From Kiritimatiellia bacterium (lineage in GTDB: Bacteria; Verrucomicrobiota; Kiritimatiellia; JAFGHX01): DNA of 64,000 nucleotides. The stretch is from the NCBI GenBank assembly GCA_016929905.1, contig JAFGHX010000447.1:1-64000 (forward strand). The letters run 5' to 3'. The first letter of the stretch is position 1; every line of letters begins with the position of its first letter. This document shows positions 48,428 through 57,785 of this stretch, piece after piece. The notes below the pieces were generated by a model. The model had not been told where the DNA came from, did no database searches, and was given only the letters and a program-made list of their open reading frames with translations. The position numbers were made by a program, and so were the translations under genes.

Positions 48428-48540
48428 CGGTGAAATCCGTTCGTAGTCAAGCCCGTAAGGGCTGTCCGTACACGCCTTTTACCCCGGGAACGCCCCTCAC
48501 GGAGCTTCCACCACAGGCGGATCTTCGACACTACAAACGG
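48428..48540. repeat. Dispersed palindrome (TACAAACG family), partial copy 3
   Basis: Holds the GTAGTCAAGCCCGTAAGGGC arm and an ACTACAAACGG remnant of the family seen at 15652 and 32341. It lies between convergently and divergently placed genes and encodes nothing recognisable. Confidence 0.65.
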
Positions 48541-48625
48541 GCGCAACGCCATAATGAGAATGGCTGAATTGCAGGAGAGGGAGGCGGCAGGGTTGATTGC
48601 TGGCGGAGTGAGCACGGGTACCGGC

Positions 48626-50614
48626 CTACTCCAGCCAGATTCGGACTCGGTAGCAGGCGGCGTCGCCGGCGGCCGGATGGGTCACCCGCTGGCCTTGGCC
48701 GAGGATGGCGGCCTTGCCGGGCACGTCCGTCCATACGGTGGAAGCCGGGTCTGGCTGCTGCTGGAGCGAGTAGTAGCGGGCGAGGCCGGCGTATCCAGGC
48801 CCGGCCGCCTCCAGAGCGGAAAACGAGACGACGGGCGCGCCGGCGACGAGCTCGATAGCCGCGGCGAAGAATTCGGAACCGTCATTGGGATCGGTGCCGG
48901 CCACGAACTCCTCGGCATTGTTCACGCCGTCGCCGTCGAGGTCGTCCTCGGCATTGCCGTTCGGCACGCTCGTGCCGCCGAGACACGCGCTTTCCCATGC
49001 GTCGTCCATTTCATCCGCATCCGCATCGACCGTGCCCGACAGGAACCCGCCTTCGAGCACCGACAGCCGCGCATCGAGGATCAGGTCGCCGCTGGCCAGC
49101 GAATTGTTGAACACCTGAACCGCCAGCACGTTGGTGGGGCCCAAGGCCGGCATGTCGTCGGTCGTGAGGGTGGCGGACCACAAGGCGGGCGGATCCGAGA
49201 CGTAGCCCGACGCGAGCGCGCCGACGCACAGGGCGGCGTCGTCCATATTCACGCGCGCGATCTGCTCACCGTTCAGCCAGGCCACGAAACCGTCGTCGTA
49301 TCGGATCACCAGGGCCAGCTCGCGCACCGCGGCCGGGTTCGCCAGCGTGAACGTCCTGCGCAGGAACAGGCACGAGTAGGCGTTGGTCATGTCGGTTATG
49401 GCCGTGCCAAACGCCCAATCGCCGGCCGTCCGGTAGCCGAACGGGGCGGGGCCTTCGGCCCACGCGCTGTCGTCGAACCCGATTCGGCACCACGCCGACA
49501 CGGGTTGCGAGACTTCCGCTGTCCCGCGCCTGTAGCGCCAGAGGCTTTCCCATCCGATCTTGTCCGCTTCTCGGGCCGCAGGCGTCGTGGCGTCGGCAAC
49601 GTTCGCGTAATCGGAGTTGCCCGCCGCGTTGTACGCTTTGACCTGGTAGTAGTACCGCGTCTCGGCCGACAGCGCGGTGTCGCTGCAGGTGGTCCGGTTG
49701 GCGGCGAGCGTTGCCGTGCGCACCCAGTCGGTGGTCCCGCTCTGGCGGCGGTCGAGCTTGAAGCCGGTCTCGTCGCCGCTGTTGTCCGCCCAGCTCAGAT
49801 CGATCCGGCTCGCGGAAATCGCCGTGGCCGTCAGCCTGCCCGGCGCCGACGGCGCCGACGGCTGCCCCGCAAGCACGTCGAGAATCGCCGCCTGCCAGCG
49901 CCGCGCGCATTCCTCGTGCCCGGCTACGGTATAGTGCACGCTGTCGTTGGCCGCACCCATGAAATCGACCGAGCGGATGTTCTTGCCGCTCGCCTTCCTG
50001 GCGGCGACGAGCTGATCGATCCCGGCGCGGTAGATGCCCAGCGGCCGCAGGGAATTCGTCGGGGTCGCCGGCTTGGCCACAATGATGTGCATCGCCGGGC
50101 GGCGCGCGATCATATCGTCGACCAGCGCGGCCAGGCGGTTCACCCAGTACTGCGCCTTCTCGTCGCTGATCGGCACCCGCATCTCCGCGGGAAACACCTG
50201 CACCCACATGTCGTTGCTGCCGATGAGGAGCAGCAGCACGTCGGGCGCATAGGTGGCGAGCATGCCTTGCGAGACGCGCGTCTGGATCCGATCGATGCCC
50301 TCGCCCGGATATCCTTCGTTCTGGGTGTCGGAAAAATAGTCCGAACCCGCACGGCGCGCCCCGACGAAGTCGACGGTTACCCCGGAGGCTGCCAGCAGAT
50401 CCTTGAGCTTCTTGCGGTATCCGATGACCTGGCTGGCTTCCGTCGTGCCGGCCGGGTTGCCGACGCCCCACGTGTTCGAGTCGCCGACGGGCATGATTTT
50501 GAGGGCCTGCCCGGCCGCGCCGGACAGGGTGCACAGGAAGGCGCCCAAAGACGCTGCACGGATGCATCTTATCATGAAGGTCCGTACCAGTCTCTGCGCG
50601 GTCAGATGCTGCAT
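48626..50614 (-). CDS. Secreted SGNH hydrolase with FN3 and TSP3-like repeats
   Basis: A 662-residue exported esterase-like protein. A signal peptide covers about residues 1-36. The SGNH domain follows (IMPVGDSNTWGVG with the nucleophile serine, LLLIGSNDMW, and NDSVHYTVAGH with the catalytic Asp-His). A fibronectin III domain (about 245-335) and a jelly-roll/lectin-like domain come next. Near the C-terminus DADADEMDD and DLDGDGVNN form calcium-binding thrombospondin-3-type repeats. It likely deacetylates or de-esterifies a polysaccharide outside the cytoplasm. The start at 50614 has a GGGGGG site; no obvious promoter is seen. The length and domain order are usual for multi-domain PVC secreted enzymes. 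Confidence 0.85.
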   Translation of the reverse strand: MQHLTAQRLVRTFMIRCIRAASLGAFLCTLSGAAGQALKIMPVGDSNTWGVGNPAGTTEASQVIGYRKKLKDLLAASGVTVDFVGARRAGSDYFSDTQNEGYPGEGIDRIQTRVSQGMLATYAPDVLLLLIGSNDMWVQVFPAEMRVPISDEKAQYWVNRLAALVDDMIARRPAMHIIVAKPATPTNSLRPLGIYRAGIDQLVAARKASGKNIRSVDFMGAANDSVHYTVAGHEECARRWQAAILDVLAGQPSAPSAPGRLTATAISASRIDLSWADNSGDETGFKLDRRQSGTTDWVRTATLAANRTTCSDTALSAETRYYYQVKAYNAAGNSDYANVADATTPAAREADKIGWESLWRYRRGTAEVSQPVSAWCRIGFDDSAWAEGPAPFGYRTAGDWAFGTAITDMTNAYSCLFLRRTFTLANPAAVRELALVIRYDDGFVAWLNGEQIARVNMDDAALCVGALASGYVSDPPALWSATLTTDDMPALGPTNVLAVQVFNNSLASGDLILDARLSVLEGGFLSGTVDADADEMDDAWESACLGGTSVPNGNAEDDLDGDGVNNAEEFVAGTDPNDGSEFFAAAIELVAGAPVVSFSALEAAGPGYAGLARYYSLQQQPDPASTVWTDVPGKAAILGQGQRVTHPAAGDAACYRVRIWLE

Positions 50615-50860
50615 CAGGCCCCCCCCTTGCCCGAATTCGGCGCTTCCGTGTCTGATTTGACTCCCCCTCACCCCTGTCTATCCCGGTCCGGCCGCTTTGT
50701 TAGGCCCGGGAAGACACGTGAAAATCAAGGGCCGGGCGGGTTTGCGGGTTTCCCGTCGCTTGCCGGCAGAGATTGTGCCGAGAGGGGCCGATGGCGCCGC
50801 GCTGCGACCCGGCTCAGCCGGGATTCCCGCCAGGCGGACAAGCCGTGGAGAGGTCCTCGC

Positions 50861-52546
50861 CTATTGGAGGACCAGCCCGGTTGGCGCTGCCGGCGGCGTG
50901 TGCTCGCTCAGCCTGACGCCGGCCTCCACCCCAAAGACCATGGCGGGCGCGCCTGCTTCGTGTGCCCCGATGTCCGGCGCGCCACCGGTGAACGGGCCGG
51001 TGAAATTCGGCACGAGCAGGGCGGAGTCGTAGCCCGGACTGCCCGGCGCCAGTTGGAAATTGCCCGTCTTCGTGCTCGTGTTGAAGGCCGCGCCCGCGGC
51101 ATAACGTGGGACGGCTCTGATTCCGTGCTGCTCGTGTGCGGGCGGCACGTCCTTATTGTACAGATCGTAGTCGAAATCGTTGTCCAGCGACCCGCCATGG
51201 GTGGAAATCGAGTTCGGACACGTCGAACGCACGTGAAGAATGTTGTTCCGTGTCGTGACGTGCCGGATGATGCGGTTCTCGCGCTCCGCCGTGCCCAGCC
51301 CGCCGAACCCGGAGTCGGTCTGATTCCGGAAAATCGTGTTGTGGAAGATGTACTGATCGCCCTGCATGTTCGTCGTGCTGCCGCCGTAGCCCATTTTGAT
51401 GAAACAGCCGTACGGGCCGGGCGATTGGCCGCCGGTCGGATAGTCGCAGTAGCCGGAGACGTTTCGCCAGACGTAGAGGGGCCCCATTCGCACGGCCGCA
51501 TTCGCGATAGCCATCTGGCAATCTTCGATGTAGTTGTGCCATACGCGCAGGTTGACGCCGAACCCTTCGGCTTCGATTCCGTCGTCATACGCTTGTGCGA
51601 TGTAATTGCCGTAGATGTCCGAATCGGACCAGCCCGCGCCGTAACCGATGGCATCGTTGTAGTAGTGGTTGGGCGACGACCGGATCTCGTTGTAGCGCAC
51701 GACGAAATTGCAGCGGCGCTGGTAGATCGCGAAGCCGATCGCTTCCGGGCCGCCGGGATGGCCATCCACCCAGCTATGCGAGCCGGCCCGCGGCTCGTGA
51801 ATCTTGCAGCGTTGCACGACGATCCGCTCGATGTCCAGGTTGAGCGACCAGATCGCGACCTGCTGCTTGGTCGGCCATCCCGGCGTGCCCCAATGGCTGA
51901 TGTCGCACTCCTCGATGATGATGTCGTGGCCGCGCTTGATCTCGATCGCGGATTGGGTCGCGCCCCTGAGCGTGAATCCCCGCAGGATCACGTACGACGC
52001 ATCGATGGTGATGTTGTTGGCCGCCGTGTTCCCTGCGTCGATCGTGGCGTCGCGCCCATCATAGAGCCGGTAGGCGTCCGGCGTGCCGGACTGCGTGACG
52101 GCGTAGGGGCTGCCGCCGCTCGGCACGCGCACGGTCGAACCGATCGGGAACGCCTCGCTCCATGTGCTGGCCGTGAGGGAACACGTGGCAGGGGTCCCTT
52201 GCAGACTGAGCTTGATCGCATAGGTCGTGGCGGGCTCGAGATTCACCAGGCTGCCGCGATAGGGGGCTACGGCCGGTTTGTACGGAAGCTCGGGCCAGAG
52301 GCTGTGATCCACCGGGCGGTAGCGCAGCGGCAGGCCCTCCCGCCACTGCGCTTCGTCCGCCCGGCGGTACTGGACCCGCACCTCCCGAGCCGGCGCGCCG
52401 CCGGGCGGCGCCCAGTACAGACCCATGCAGTGAAAGGTCGGCTTCACGGCGACCTCCGCCGCGCTCGCAGAAAGAGCCAGCGCCACCGCGAACGTCCCGT
52501 CCATCCACGCCGGCCGTTGCCGAGATACGTACGAGTTCGTGCGCAT
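50861..52546 (-). CDS. Secreted right-handed parallel beta-helix protein
   Basis: A 561-residue exported protein with a signal-like N-terminus (MDGTFAVALALSASA within residues 15-30). After a sandwich-like region come short repeated turns of a parallel beta-helix: NNITIDASYVILRGFTLRG, HDIIIEECDISHWG, RIVVQRCKIHE, VVRYNEIRSS and YIFHNTIFRN. The fold is that of pectate lyases and related polysaccharide lyases/binding proteins. The C-terminal GAPDIGAHEAG segment resembles the PDIGAYEF ending of the four paralogues at 57852-63719. The start at 52546 has a poor ribosome site; 52504 is an alternative. The substrate is not evident. Confidence 0.82.
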   Translation of the reverse strand: MRTNSYVSRQRPAWMDGTFAVALALSASAAEVAVKPTFHCMGLYWAPPGGAPAREVRVQYRRADEAQWREGLPLRYRPVDHSLWPELPYKPAVAPYRGSLVNLEPATTYAIKLSLQGTPATCSLTASTWSEAFPIGSTVRVPSGGSPYAVTQSGTPDAYRLYDGRDATIDAGNTAANNITIDASYVILRGFTLRGATQSAIEIKRGHDIIIEECDISHWGTPGWPTKQQVAIWSLNLDIERIVVQRCKIHEPRAGSHSWVDGHPGGPEAIGFAIYQRRCNFVVRYNEIRSSPNHYYNDAIGYGAGWSDSDIYGNYIAQAYDDGIEAEGFGVNLRVWHNYIEDCQMAIANAAVRMGPLYVWRNVSGYCDYPTGGQSPGPYGCFIKMGYGGSTTNMQGDQYIFHNTIFRNQTDSGFGGLGTAERENRIIRHVTTRNNILHVRSTCPNSISTHGGSLDNDFDYDLYNKDVPPAHEQHGIRAVPRYAAGAAFNTSTKTGNFQLAPGSPGYDSALLVPNFTGPFTGGAPDIGAHEAGAPAMVFGVEAGVRLSEHTPPAAPTGLVLQ

Positions 52547-52616
52547 GACGTGCCTGTCCCGCCTCCAACGCCGGGCAATCCGATCACGGAGACCGCTGCG
52601 AGGTCTACGGCCGTGC

Positions 52617-54839
52617 TCACAGAACCGCGGTGATCGCCGCGACGAGCACCCCGCCTTTCTGTGCCGGGCCGCGGGGTGTCACGCCGGTGAAGATCGAGCG
52701 GGTCACGCCGCCCGCATCCAGATAGATCCGAGCGATGTGCCGCGCGGGGTGGGGGTTAACCCACTCGAAGGCATACAGGGTGCGGCGCCCGTCCGACCAC
52801 GCGGGGAAGGCCGGGAAGGTGCGGGCCAGTCGTTCGTTGCCGTAACGTGCATCGAGACGGCCGATCGTGTGCTCGCTGAGCACCGGCAGTTCGACGAAGT
52901 ATCGGTCTTCGTACACGATGCGGTAGATGGCCACCGTATGATTCTCCCAGTCCTGCGACCGATAGGAGCCCGGGACCGCGTCCGGCATGTGCAGCGCATG
53001 GAGGAAGACGAACGACCGCGCCGTGCCGCGGTAGCCAAGCCGCACGCGGTCCGCCGTAGCGTATCCGAGCCCGATCGTCGCCTTCCCTCCACGCGCCGGG
53101 ACGAACGGGATGCCGTGCGCGGCCAACCGGCCCGCCTTCCCGAGTCCGCTGCGCAGCGCTTCCATATTGAAGCGCACGCCGTTGAGCCGGCCCGTGAGCC
53201 CGTGTGTCGCCACGCGCCCCAACGGCAGCGGCCGGAACCGCGCGCGCCGCATTTCGGAGGGCAGCGGGCCGCCGGCCAGATGACGCCGCAAACTCGGCAC
53301 GGCGCCGGCCGCCGCGCGGTGGGCGGTGGGCCAACCGGCCGTGCGCGGGGCTCGGCCTTCACCGGAATCGGACGCGCCGGCTCGTCGTTCGGGCGGCAGC
53401 GGGCTGGACTCCCGGATCCGATCCGACCACAGCATATTGGCGCCCAGCACGAAATTGAGGAACATGCCGGTCAGTCCGAAGACCCGTTCGGAGACTTCGA
53501 CCCAGGTCGACATCTCGCCGCCGAGACAGGCCGGCGTCGGACTGCGCCCCGCCCAGTTCTGGAAGCGCGCCGCGCTGAAGTTCCCGTAAAAGAAACGCCA
53601 GCCGTTGCGGACCAGGGCGTCGTCGATCGTACGCGAGAGGCTGTAGTACCAGTGTGCCTGCACCACGGAACGCGACAGGGTCCGCATGGCTTCAAAAGTG
53701 GGTGGCCTGCGCTCCACGAATTCGGAGAGCGGATTGACGATCTTGCGCCGCACGCCGCCGTAGCGCTGGCCATTGTCGCCGATGAAGTTGAGCAGCTTGT
53801 CCCCCCACATACACGTGCCGATCCCGCGCCGTTCCAGATAGCGCGCGATCCGCGTCACGTCGGCTGTCAGCAGTTCCGCGTCGGACTTGTTCCGGCAGCG
53901 CGGGCACACCCCGATCGTGTACCACTCGTCATGTCCGATGTGCACCTGGCGCGGGCGGAAGACGCGGATCACCTCGTCGAGCACATCAAACAGCAACCTG
54001 TAGCTTTTCGGGTTGGACGGGCAGTACGTGTCGGGGAACGGATCCTCCGCCCGTTCCGCGATCTCCGGGTGGGCCAGGCACAGGTAGTAGCAGTGGCTCA
54101 GGGACTGCACCTCGGGCACCACCTCGATGTGCAGGGCGCGTGCCGCTCGCACGAGGTCCGCCACTTCCGCCTGCGTCAGATAGCTGCCGCCCGCCAGTTC
54201 GGCATGCACGGAGTCCTTCCAGAACCCGCGGCTCTGCTGGACGCGCCGCGAGGCCTGCTCGTTGTAGGGGCCGGCGAACCGCGCGAACGATTCCCAGCTC
54301 CGGTTGATCTCCGGGTGCCGCTTGAATTCCATGCCGCCGCCCACCTCGAGGAAGACGGTGTTCAGGCGCAGGCGCGCCAGGAACCGGAGCAGCCGCTTGA
54401 AGAACGGGATGTGCTCTCGCGACGGCATGTACAGATGAATGCCGCGCAGCGGCTTGTAGGGCGCGTCGACCAGTTGGCAGGCGGGCAGGACGAGCCGGCC
54501 GTTCCGGCGCGCGACGAGCGCCAGCAGCGTATCGAGCCCGTAGAGCAGCCCCGCGCGCGTCCCGTAGCGCAGTTCCACGCCTTGCGCGCTGACGTCCAAC
54601 TCGTACGCGTCCGCCGCCAGCCGCCGCGCGCGGCGCACCGCCAGTCGCCCCTCACGGGCGGCGGCGATGCGCCGGCCGTGCAGCGCCTCGAGCTCGGCCC
54701 GGAACCGATCCGCCTCGGGCGTCGCGGCGCCGGCTCCGCACACGTGCTCGCGCGCGCCCAGCACAAATTGGCCCGCTCGCGGTCCATACCGCCGCGGCCA
54801 GGGATAGACGGGCATCTTGACCAACGACGGCTCTGGCAT
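52617..54839 (-). CDS. GH20-like glycoside hydrolase
   Basis: A 740-residue hydrolase resembling family 20 beta-N-acetylhexosaminidases. An N-terminal alpha/beta domain (residues 30-125) leads into a TIM barrel with PLRGIHLYMPSREHIPF, VVPEVQSLSH and the Asp-Glu catalytic pair in HIGHDEWY near residue 303. A long C-terminal region (about 500-740) is variable. No signal peptide is seen at the chosen start (54839, after GGGAGCACCG), so it may be cytoplasmic or exported unusually. It lies 16 bp after the Gfo/Idh gene and is probably cotranscribed. A small remnant of its C-terminus occurs at 57786-57839. Confidence 0.87.
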   Translation of the reverse strand: MPEPSLVKMPVYPWPRRYGPRAGQFVLGAREHVCGAGAATPEADRFRAELEALHGRRIAAAREGRLAVRRARRLAADAYELDVSAQGVELRYGTRAGLLYGLDTLLALVARRNGRLVLPACQLVDAPYKPLRGIHLYMPSREHIPFFKRLLRFLARLRLNTVFLEVGGGMEFKRHPEINRSWESFARFAGPYNEQASRRVQQSRGFWKDSVHAELAGGSYLTQAEVADLVRAARALHIEVVPEVQSLSHCYYLCLAHPEIAERAEDPFPDTYCPSNPKSYRLLFDVLDEVIRVFRPRQVHIGHDEWYTIGVCPRCRNKSDAELLTADVTRIARYLERRGIGTCMWGDKLLNFIGDNGQRYGGVRRKIVNPLSEFVERRPPTFEAMRTLSRSVVQAHWYYSLSRTIDDALVRNGWRFFYGNFSAARFQNWAGRSPTPACLGGEMSTWVEVSERVFGLTGMFLNFVLGANMLWSDRIRESSPLPPERRAGASDSGEGRAPRTAGWPTAHRAAAGAVPSLRRHLAGGPLPSEMRRARFRPLPLGRVATHGLTGRLNGVRFNMEALRSGLGKAGRLAAHGIPFVPARGGKATIGLGYATADRVRLGYRGTARSFVFLHALHMPDAVPGSYRSQDWENHTVAIYRIVYEDRYFVELPVLSEHTIGRLDARYGNERLARTFPAFPAWSDGRRTLYAFEWVNPHPARHIARIYLDAGGVTRSIFTGVTPRGPAQKGGVLVAAITAVL

Positions 54840-54855
54840 CGGTGCTCCCTTCGTC

Positions 54856-55902
54856 TCACGCGGTCTTGATCCGAATATCGTATTTCCCGGGCGTCCTGAC
54901 CGGCAGGTGCCCGGCGCCGATCATCTGTTTCAGCGGCGACGGGCCGGTCGGAAGCGGGAATCTGACGACATCCCGTGTGCGCGCGGACTCGTAGAGGCCG
55001 ACCAGAATCTCGACGGTCGCCCGGCTCTTCTCCGCGGCGTTCCGATGCGACTCGAGCTTACCCTCGATCCAACCGATCAGTTCCGCGGCCTGGGCCTGCC
55101 CGCTCTCGGGGACGGTGTCCGCCGGCACGGTATGCCAGCCGCCGTTCCGGCCGTTCAGCAGGCGGAGCCCTTCCTTCCGGTCCAGGGTCAGCACGCCCTC
55201 GGTTCCGTGTATGGCGGATGCGCCGGGCAGGCCCGGTTCCGGGCAATCGCTTTCGAGGATGAGTCGCGTGCCGCCGGCGAAGGCGACGATACCGGCGCAG
55301 GCGTCTTCGATCGGGTCGTGCCGTTCGTAGCGATCGGTGTTGCGCACCACGTGGCCAACGGCCCAGACGGCTTCGGGCTCGCCGAGCACATAGCGCAGCG
55401 TGTCGACCGCATGGCTTGCATTGTTGAACAGCCCGCCGCTCGACCGGCGATAGCAGAGCGTCGGCGTGCCCAGCGCCCCCTCGCTGACCAGCCGTCTTGC
55501 GGCGCCGTTCAGCCCGGTGAACCGGTGCTGGTGGGCGATCGCCACCCGTGTCCCGTTCTCCCGCGCGGCGGCGAGCACCCGGTCAACCTCCGCGAGACTG
55601 CCCGCGAACGGCTTCTCCAGAAGCACCCCTTTCGCGCCGGCCTGCGCGGCCGCCACGGCCTGCTCCGCGTGCAGGATCATCCATGTGCAGATGCTGACCA
55701 GATCCGGCCGCTCCGCTTCCAGCATCGCCCGGTAGTCCGTGTACGTCTTTGGAATCCCGAATGTCGAGGCCCGGGCCGCGGCCGCTTCGCTGTTGATATC
55801 GGCGATGGCCACCACCTCGACCTCCGGATGTGCCTGCCAGCTCCGAATGTGGCTGGCTGAAATCACGCCTGCTCCGACAACCACCGCCCGATACTTGCTC
55901 AC
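54856..55902 (-). CDS. Gfo/Idh/MocA-family oxidoreductase
   Basis: A 348-residue NAD(P)-dependent oxidoreductase. The Rossmann domain begins KYRAVVVGAGVISASHI with a GxGxxxxxH pattern. ADINSEAA binds the ribose region, and LLEKPFAG contains the conserved EKP catalytic lysine. GGLFNNASHAVDTLRY supplies the catalytic histidine region of the C-terminal domain. Such enzymes act on sugars, inositols or glycosides. The start is GTG at 55902, preceded by GAGGAGG. It is 16 bp upstream of the GH20-like gene, suggesting cooperative glycan breakdown. The substrate is unknown. Confidence 0.88.
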   Translation of the reverse strand: MSKYRAVVVGAGVISASHIRSWQAHPEVEVVAIADINSEAAAARASTFGIPKTYTDYRAMLEAERPDLVSICTWMILHAEQAVAAAQAGAKGVLLEKPFAGSLAEVDRVLAAARENGTRVAIAHQHRFTGLNGAARRLVSEGALGTPTLCYRRSSGGLFNNASHAVDTLRYVLGEPEAVWAVGHVVRNTDRYERHDPIEDACAGIVAFAGGTRLILESDCPEPGLPGASAIHGTEGVLTLDRKEGLRLLNGRNGGWHTVPADTVPESGQAQAAELIGWIEGKLESHRNAAEKSRATVEILVGLYESARTRDVVRFPLPTGPSPLKQMIGAGHLPVRTPGKYDIRIKTA

Positions 55903-56061
55903 GGCCGATTCCTCCTCATGCAACGAAAAGAAGCAACCGCTAAGTGCTCCCCGGCGCCAGCCCAGCACGCCGGCTCCGCGTGTTCGGCCTGCGCCCAGCT
56001 CAACGGTTGCGAGAACGCAGCCCGACGAAACGGCTGGCCCGCTCATTGTACGGTTTGGGCG

Positions 56062-56239
56062 AGCCTGATCTATTCATCAAAATCTACTGCGAGCGCGGAC
56101 AGGGCGGCATCTAAAGGGTTCCACGGCGGCGGCCGACCTCAGCGTGTCTCGACACGCCCTCGCCCGCCCGCCGCCGTGCGCCCCTTGATCTGCCGCCATC
56201 TCCGCGCTCTCGCTACGAAGTTGATGAATAGATCAGGCT
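56062..56239. repeat. Imperfect palindrome of 178 bp
   Basis: The first 18 bp (AGCCTGATCTATTCATCA) are the exact reverse complement of the last 18 bp at 56222-56239, and complementarity continues inward through TGCGAGCGCGG, GGCGGCA and CACGGCGGCGG to a GCGTGTC/GACACGC centre near 56150. It is the largest hairpin-forming sequence in the window. The stop codon of the micro-gene at 56238 falls in its right end. It codes for nothing recognisable and could be a nonautonomous repeat. Confidence 0.85.
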
Positions 56240-56327
56240 AGAAAACCTGAAGGAGTATCTGAAACAGCAGCAACGTGAGCACGCCCCCGATCCCGAGGAT
56301 CGCGTTGTCGAGTAAGACGGCTTTCAT
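56238..56327 (-). CDS. 29-residue single-helix membrane peptide
   Basis: A micro-gene encoding 29 residues starting MKAVLLDNAILGIGG and ending in a Leu-rich LTLLLFQILLQVF segment that would span the membrane once. It has a very strong ribosome site (GGAGGAGGAGG, five bases from the ATG at 56327). It stops inside the right arm of the 178-bp palindrome and lies on the same strand 336 bp upstream of the Gfo/Idh gene. Size recalls small transporter subunits such as KdpF, but no kdp genes are nearby. I cannot assign a function. Confidence 0.6.
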   Translation of the reverse strand: MKAVLLDNAILGIGGVLTLLLFQILLQVF

Positions 56328-56575
56328 GTAACCTCCTCCTCCCTGGACTGAACACGAAACCCGCCACGGACCCCTTCCGGCCCGCTTTGGGGTGCCACTC
56401 TGGTGCGGCGGCGAGGCGCCGCCGCCTATTCAACGTGCAGATCCGTTCTGGTAAGAACCTGTCCCGCACGGTAGACTATCCTGCGTCCAAGCAAAGGATA
56501 GGGGCAGTAGATCGAGGCCGTCCATTGCACGAAGAGCCAGAAACCACGCAAAAACGCTCGGAGCCGGCGCTGGTG

Positions 56576-57442
56576 ATGCACTATGCGCGGCACCGGCTGC
56601 CGGCGGCGTTCCCGCTGCATGTCTGGCCGCGTCACCCGGCACGTGACGGTTCGGAGCACCACCGTACGGCGCTGGGCTGTCACAACGGACTGGAAATCGG
56701 CTACTGCCACGAGGGTGAGGGCGTGTTCCCGGTCGGCAGCCAGTTCCTTCACTTCGGCCCGCGCTACGTCTCGGTGGTGCCGCCCATGGCCCCGCACGGC
56801 ACGTGGAGCCGCAAAGGCACAAGCAGCGTGTGGACGTTTGTCCTGACGGACCCGGCCCGGTTGCTCGGCACACCGGGCAGCGACTACGACCTGTTCGATA
56901 CGAGCGCCTTCTCCGTGCCGGGTTTCCCGAATCTGCTCCCGCCCGCGGACTACCCGGAGATCGAACGGCTGGTAGAGAAGATCGTGCAGGAGATCGAGCG
57001 CCGCGCCGCGCACTATCAGGAAGCGGTTCGCGCCTACTTCCGGGCGCTGCTCGTGGAACTGAACCGGGTGGCGGAGCGCTCGCACCCGACCGGCACCGTC
57101 GTGCGCCAGGACTTGATCGCGCGCATTCAGCCTGCGTTGGTGCACATTCAGCTCCACTACGGCGAACGGCTCTCCGTCAATGCGCTGGCGGCGTTGTGCC
57201 ACATGAGCAACTCGACCTTCCGCCGGGTCTTCAAGCAGATCATGGGGCAAGGCCCCTACGAACACCTCACGCAATACCGCATCACGATGGCCTGCCTGGA
57301 ACTGCGGGAGAATCGGAAGACCGTCGAAGCCATCGCGTGGGACAACGGCTTCGCGACGGTCTCGTGTTTCGTGCGCAAGTTCAAGGACGTGATGGGCATC
57401 GCACCCCGGACCTGGGCCAGAAGGCAGGAAGGCAGACCGTGA
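56576..57442 (+). CDS. AraC-family transcriptional regulator
   Basis: A 288-residue regulator. The N-terminal cupin-like sensor contains LEIGYCHEGEGVFPVG and SVVPPMAPHGTW. The C-terminal AraC domain has LSVNALAALCHMSNSTFRRVFKQIM and KTVEAIAWDNGFATVSCFVRKFKD, ending in GIAPRTWARR. The ATG at 56576 is preceded by GGAG at 12 bases. An in-frame TTG at 56525 with GAGG seven bases upstream would add 17 residues. It is divergent from the micro-gene and the Gfo/Idh-GH20 pair, which it may regulate. Confidence 0.88.
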   Translation: MHYARHRLPAAFPLHVWPRHPARDGSEHHRTALGCHNGLEIGYCHEGEGVFPVGSQFLHFGPRYVSVVPPMAPHGTWSRKGTSSVWTFVLTDPARLLGTPGSDYDLFDTSAFSVPGFPNLLPPADYPEIERLVEKIVQEIERRAAHYQEAVRAYFRALLVELNRVAERSHPTGTVVRQDLIARIQPALVHIQLHYGERLSVNALAALCHMSNSTFRRVFKQIMGQGPYEHLTQYRITMACLELRENRKTVEAIAWDNGFATVSCFVRKFKDVMGIAPRTWARRQEGRP

Positions 57443-57668
57443 GCCCGGTTGGCGTCGTTCACGCCTACTCGAGCCAGACGCGTGCACGGGAGAGCGATGC
57501 GCCGCCGCCCTGCGCCGGTGCCGGTGGTCTTGACCTCAGCGGAGGCCACGTGCCACCTGGGCCCCCGTTGCGATACGCGCGATTGCCTTCGACAACGCTG
57601 CCCTGCACGCGGGAGCCGTGAAACGACGCAAAAACGCTCAAGTGTCCCGTTGAGCCTGCCGAAGAAGC

Positions 57669-57742
57669 CGGCTCGCGAGACGCTCGCCCTCCAGGCATAC
57701 GACATCGTGCACAAGATGGGGGGCGAGCGTCCTCGCGAGCCG
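57669..57742. repeat. Dispersed palindromic repeat, copy 3
   Basis: Arms match those at 8266 and 29169 except for one missing base in the left arm; the loop differs. It lies in the 409-bp gap between the AraC gene and the first tandem beta-helix gene. Confidence 0.85.
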
Positions 57743-57785
57743 GCTGGCCGGCACTCGCTGGCTCCTTTTCGACAGTCCTATGGAA

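Noticed and set aside
48554-52633. Plus-strand frame of 1359 codons opposite the SGNH and beta-helix genes
   Set aside because: Antisense of two secreted proteins with signal peptides; Arg/Pro/Val-rich and without motifs.
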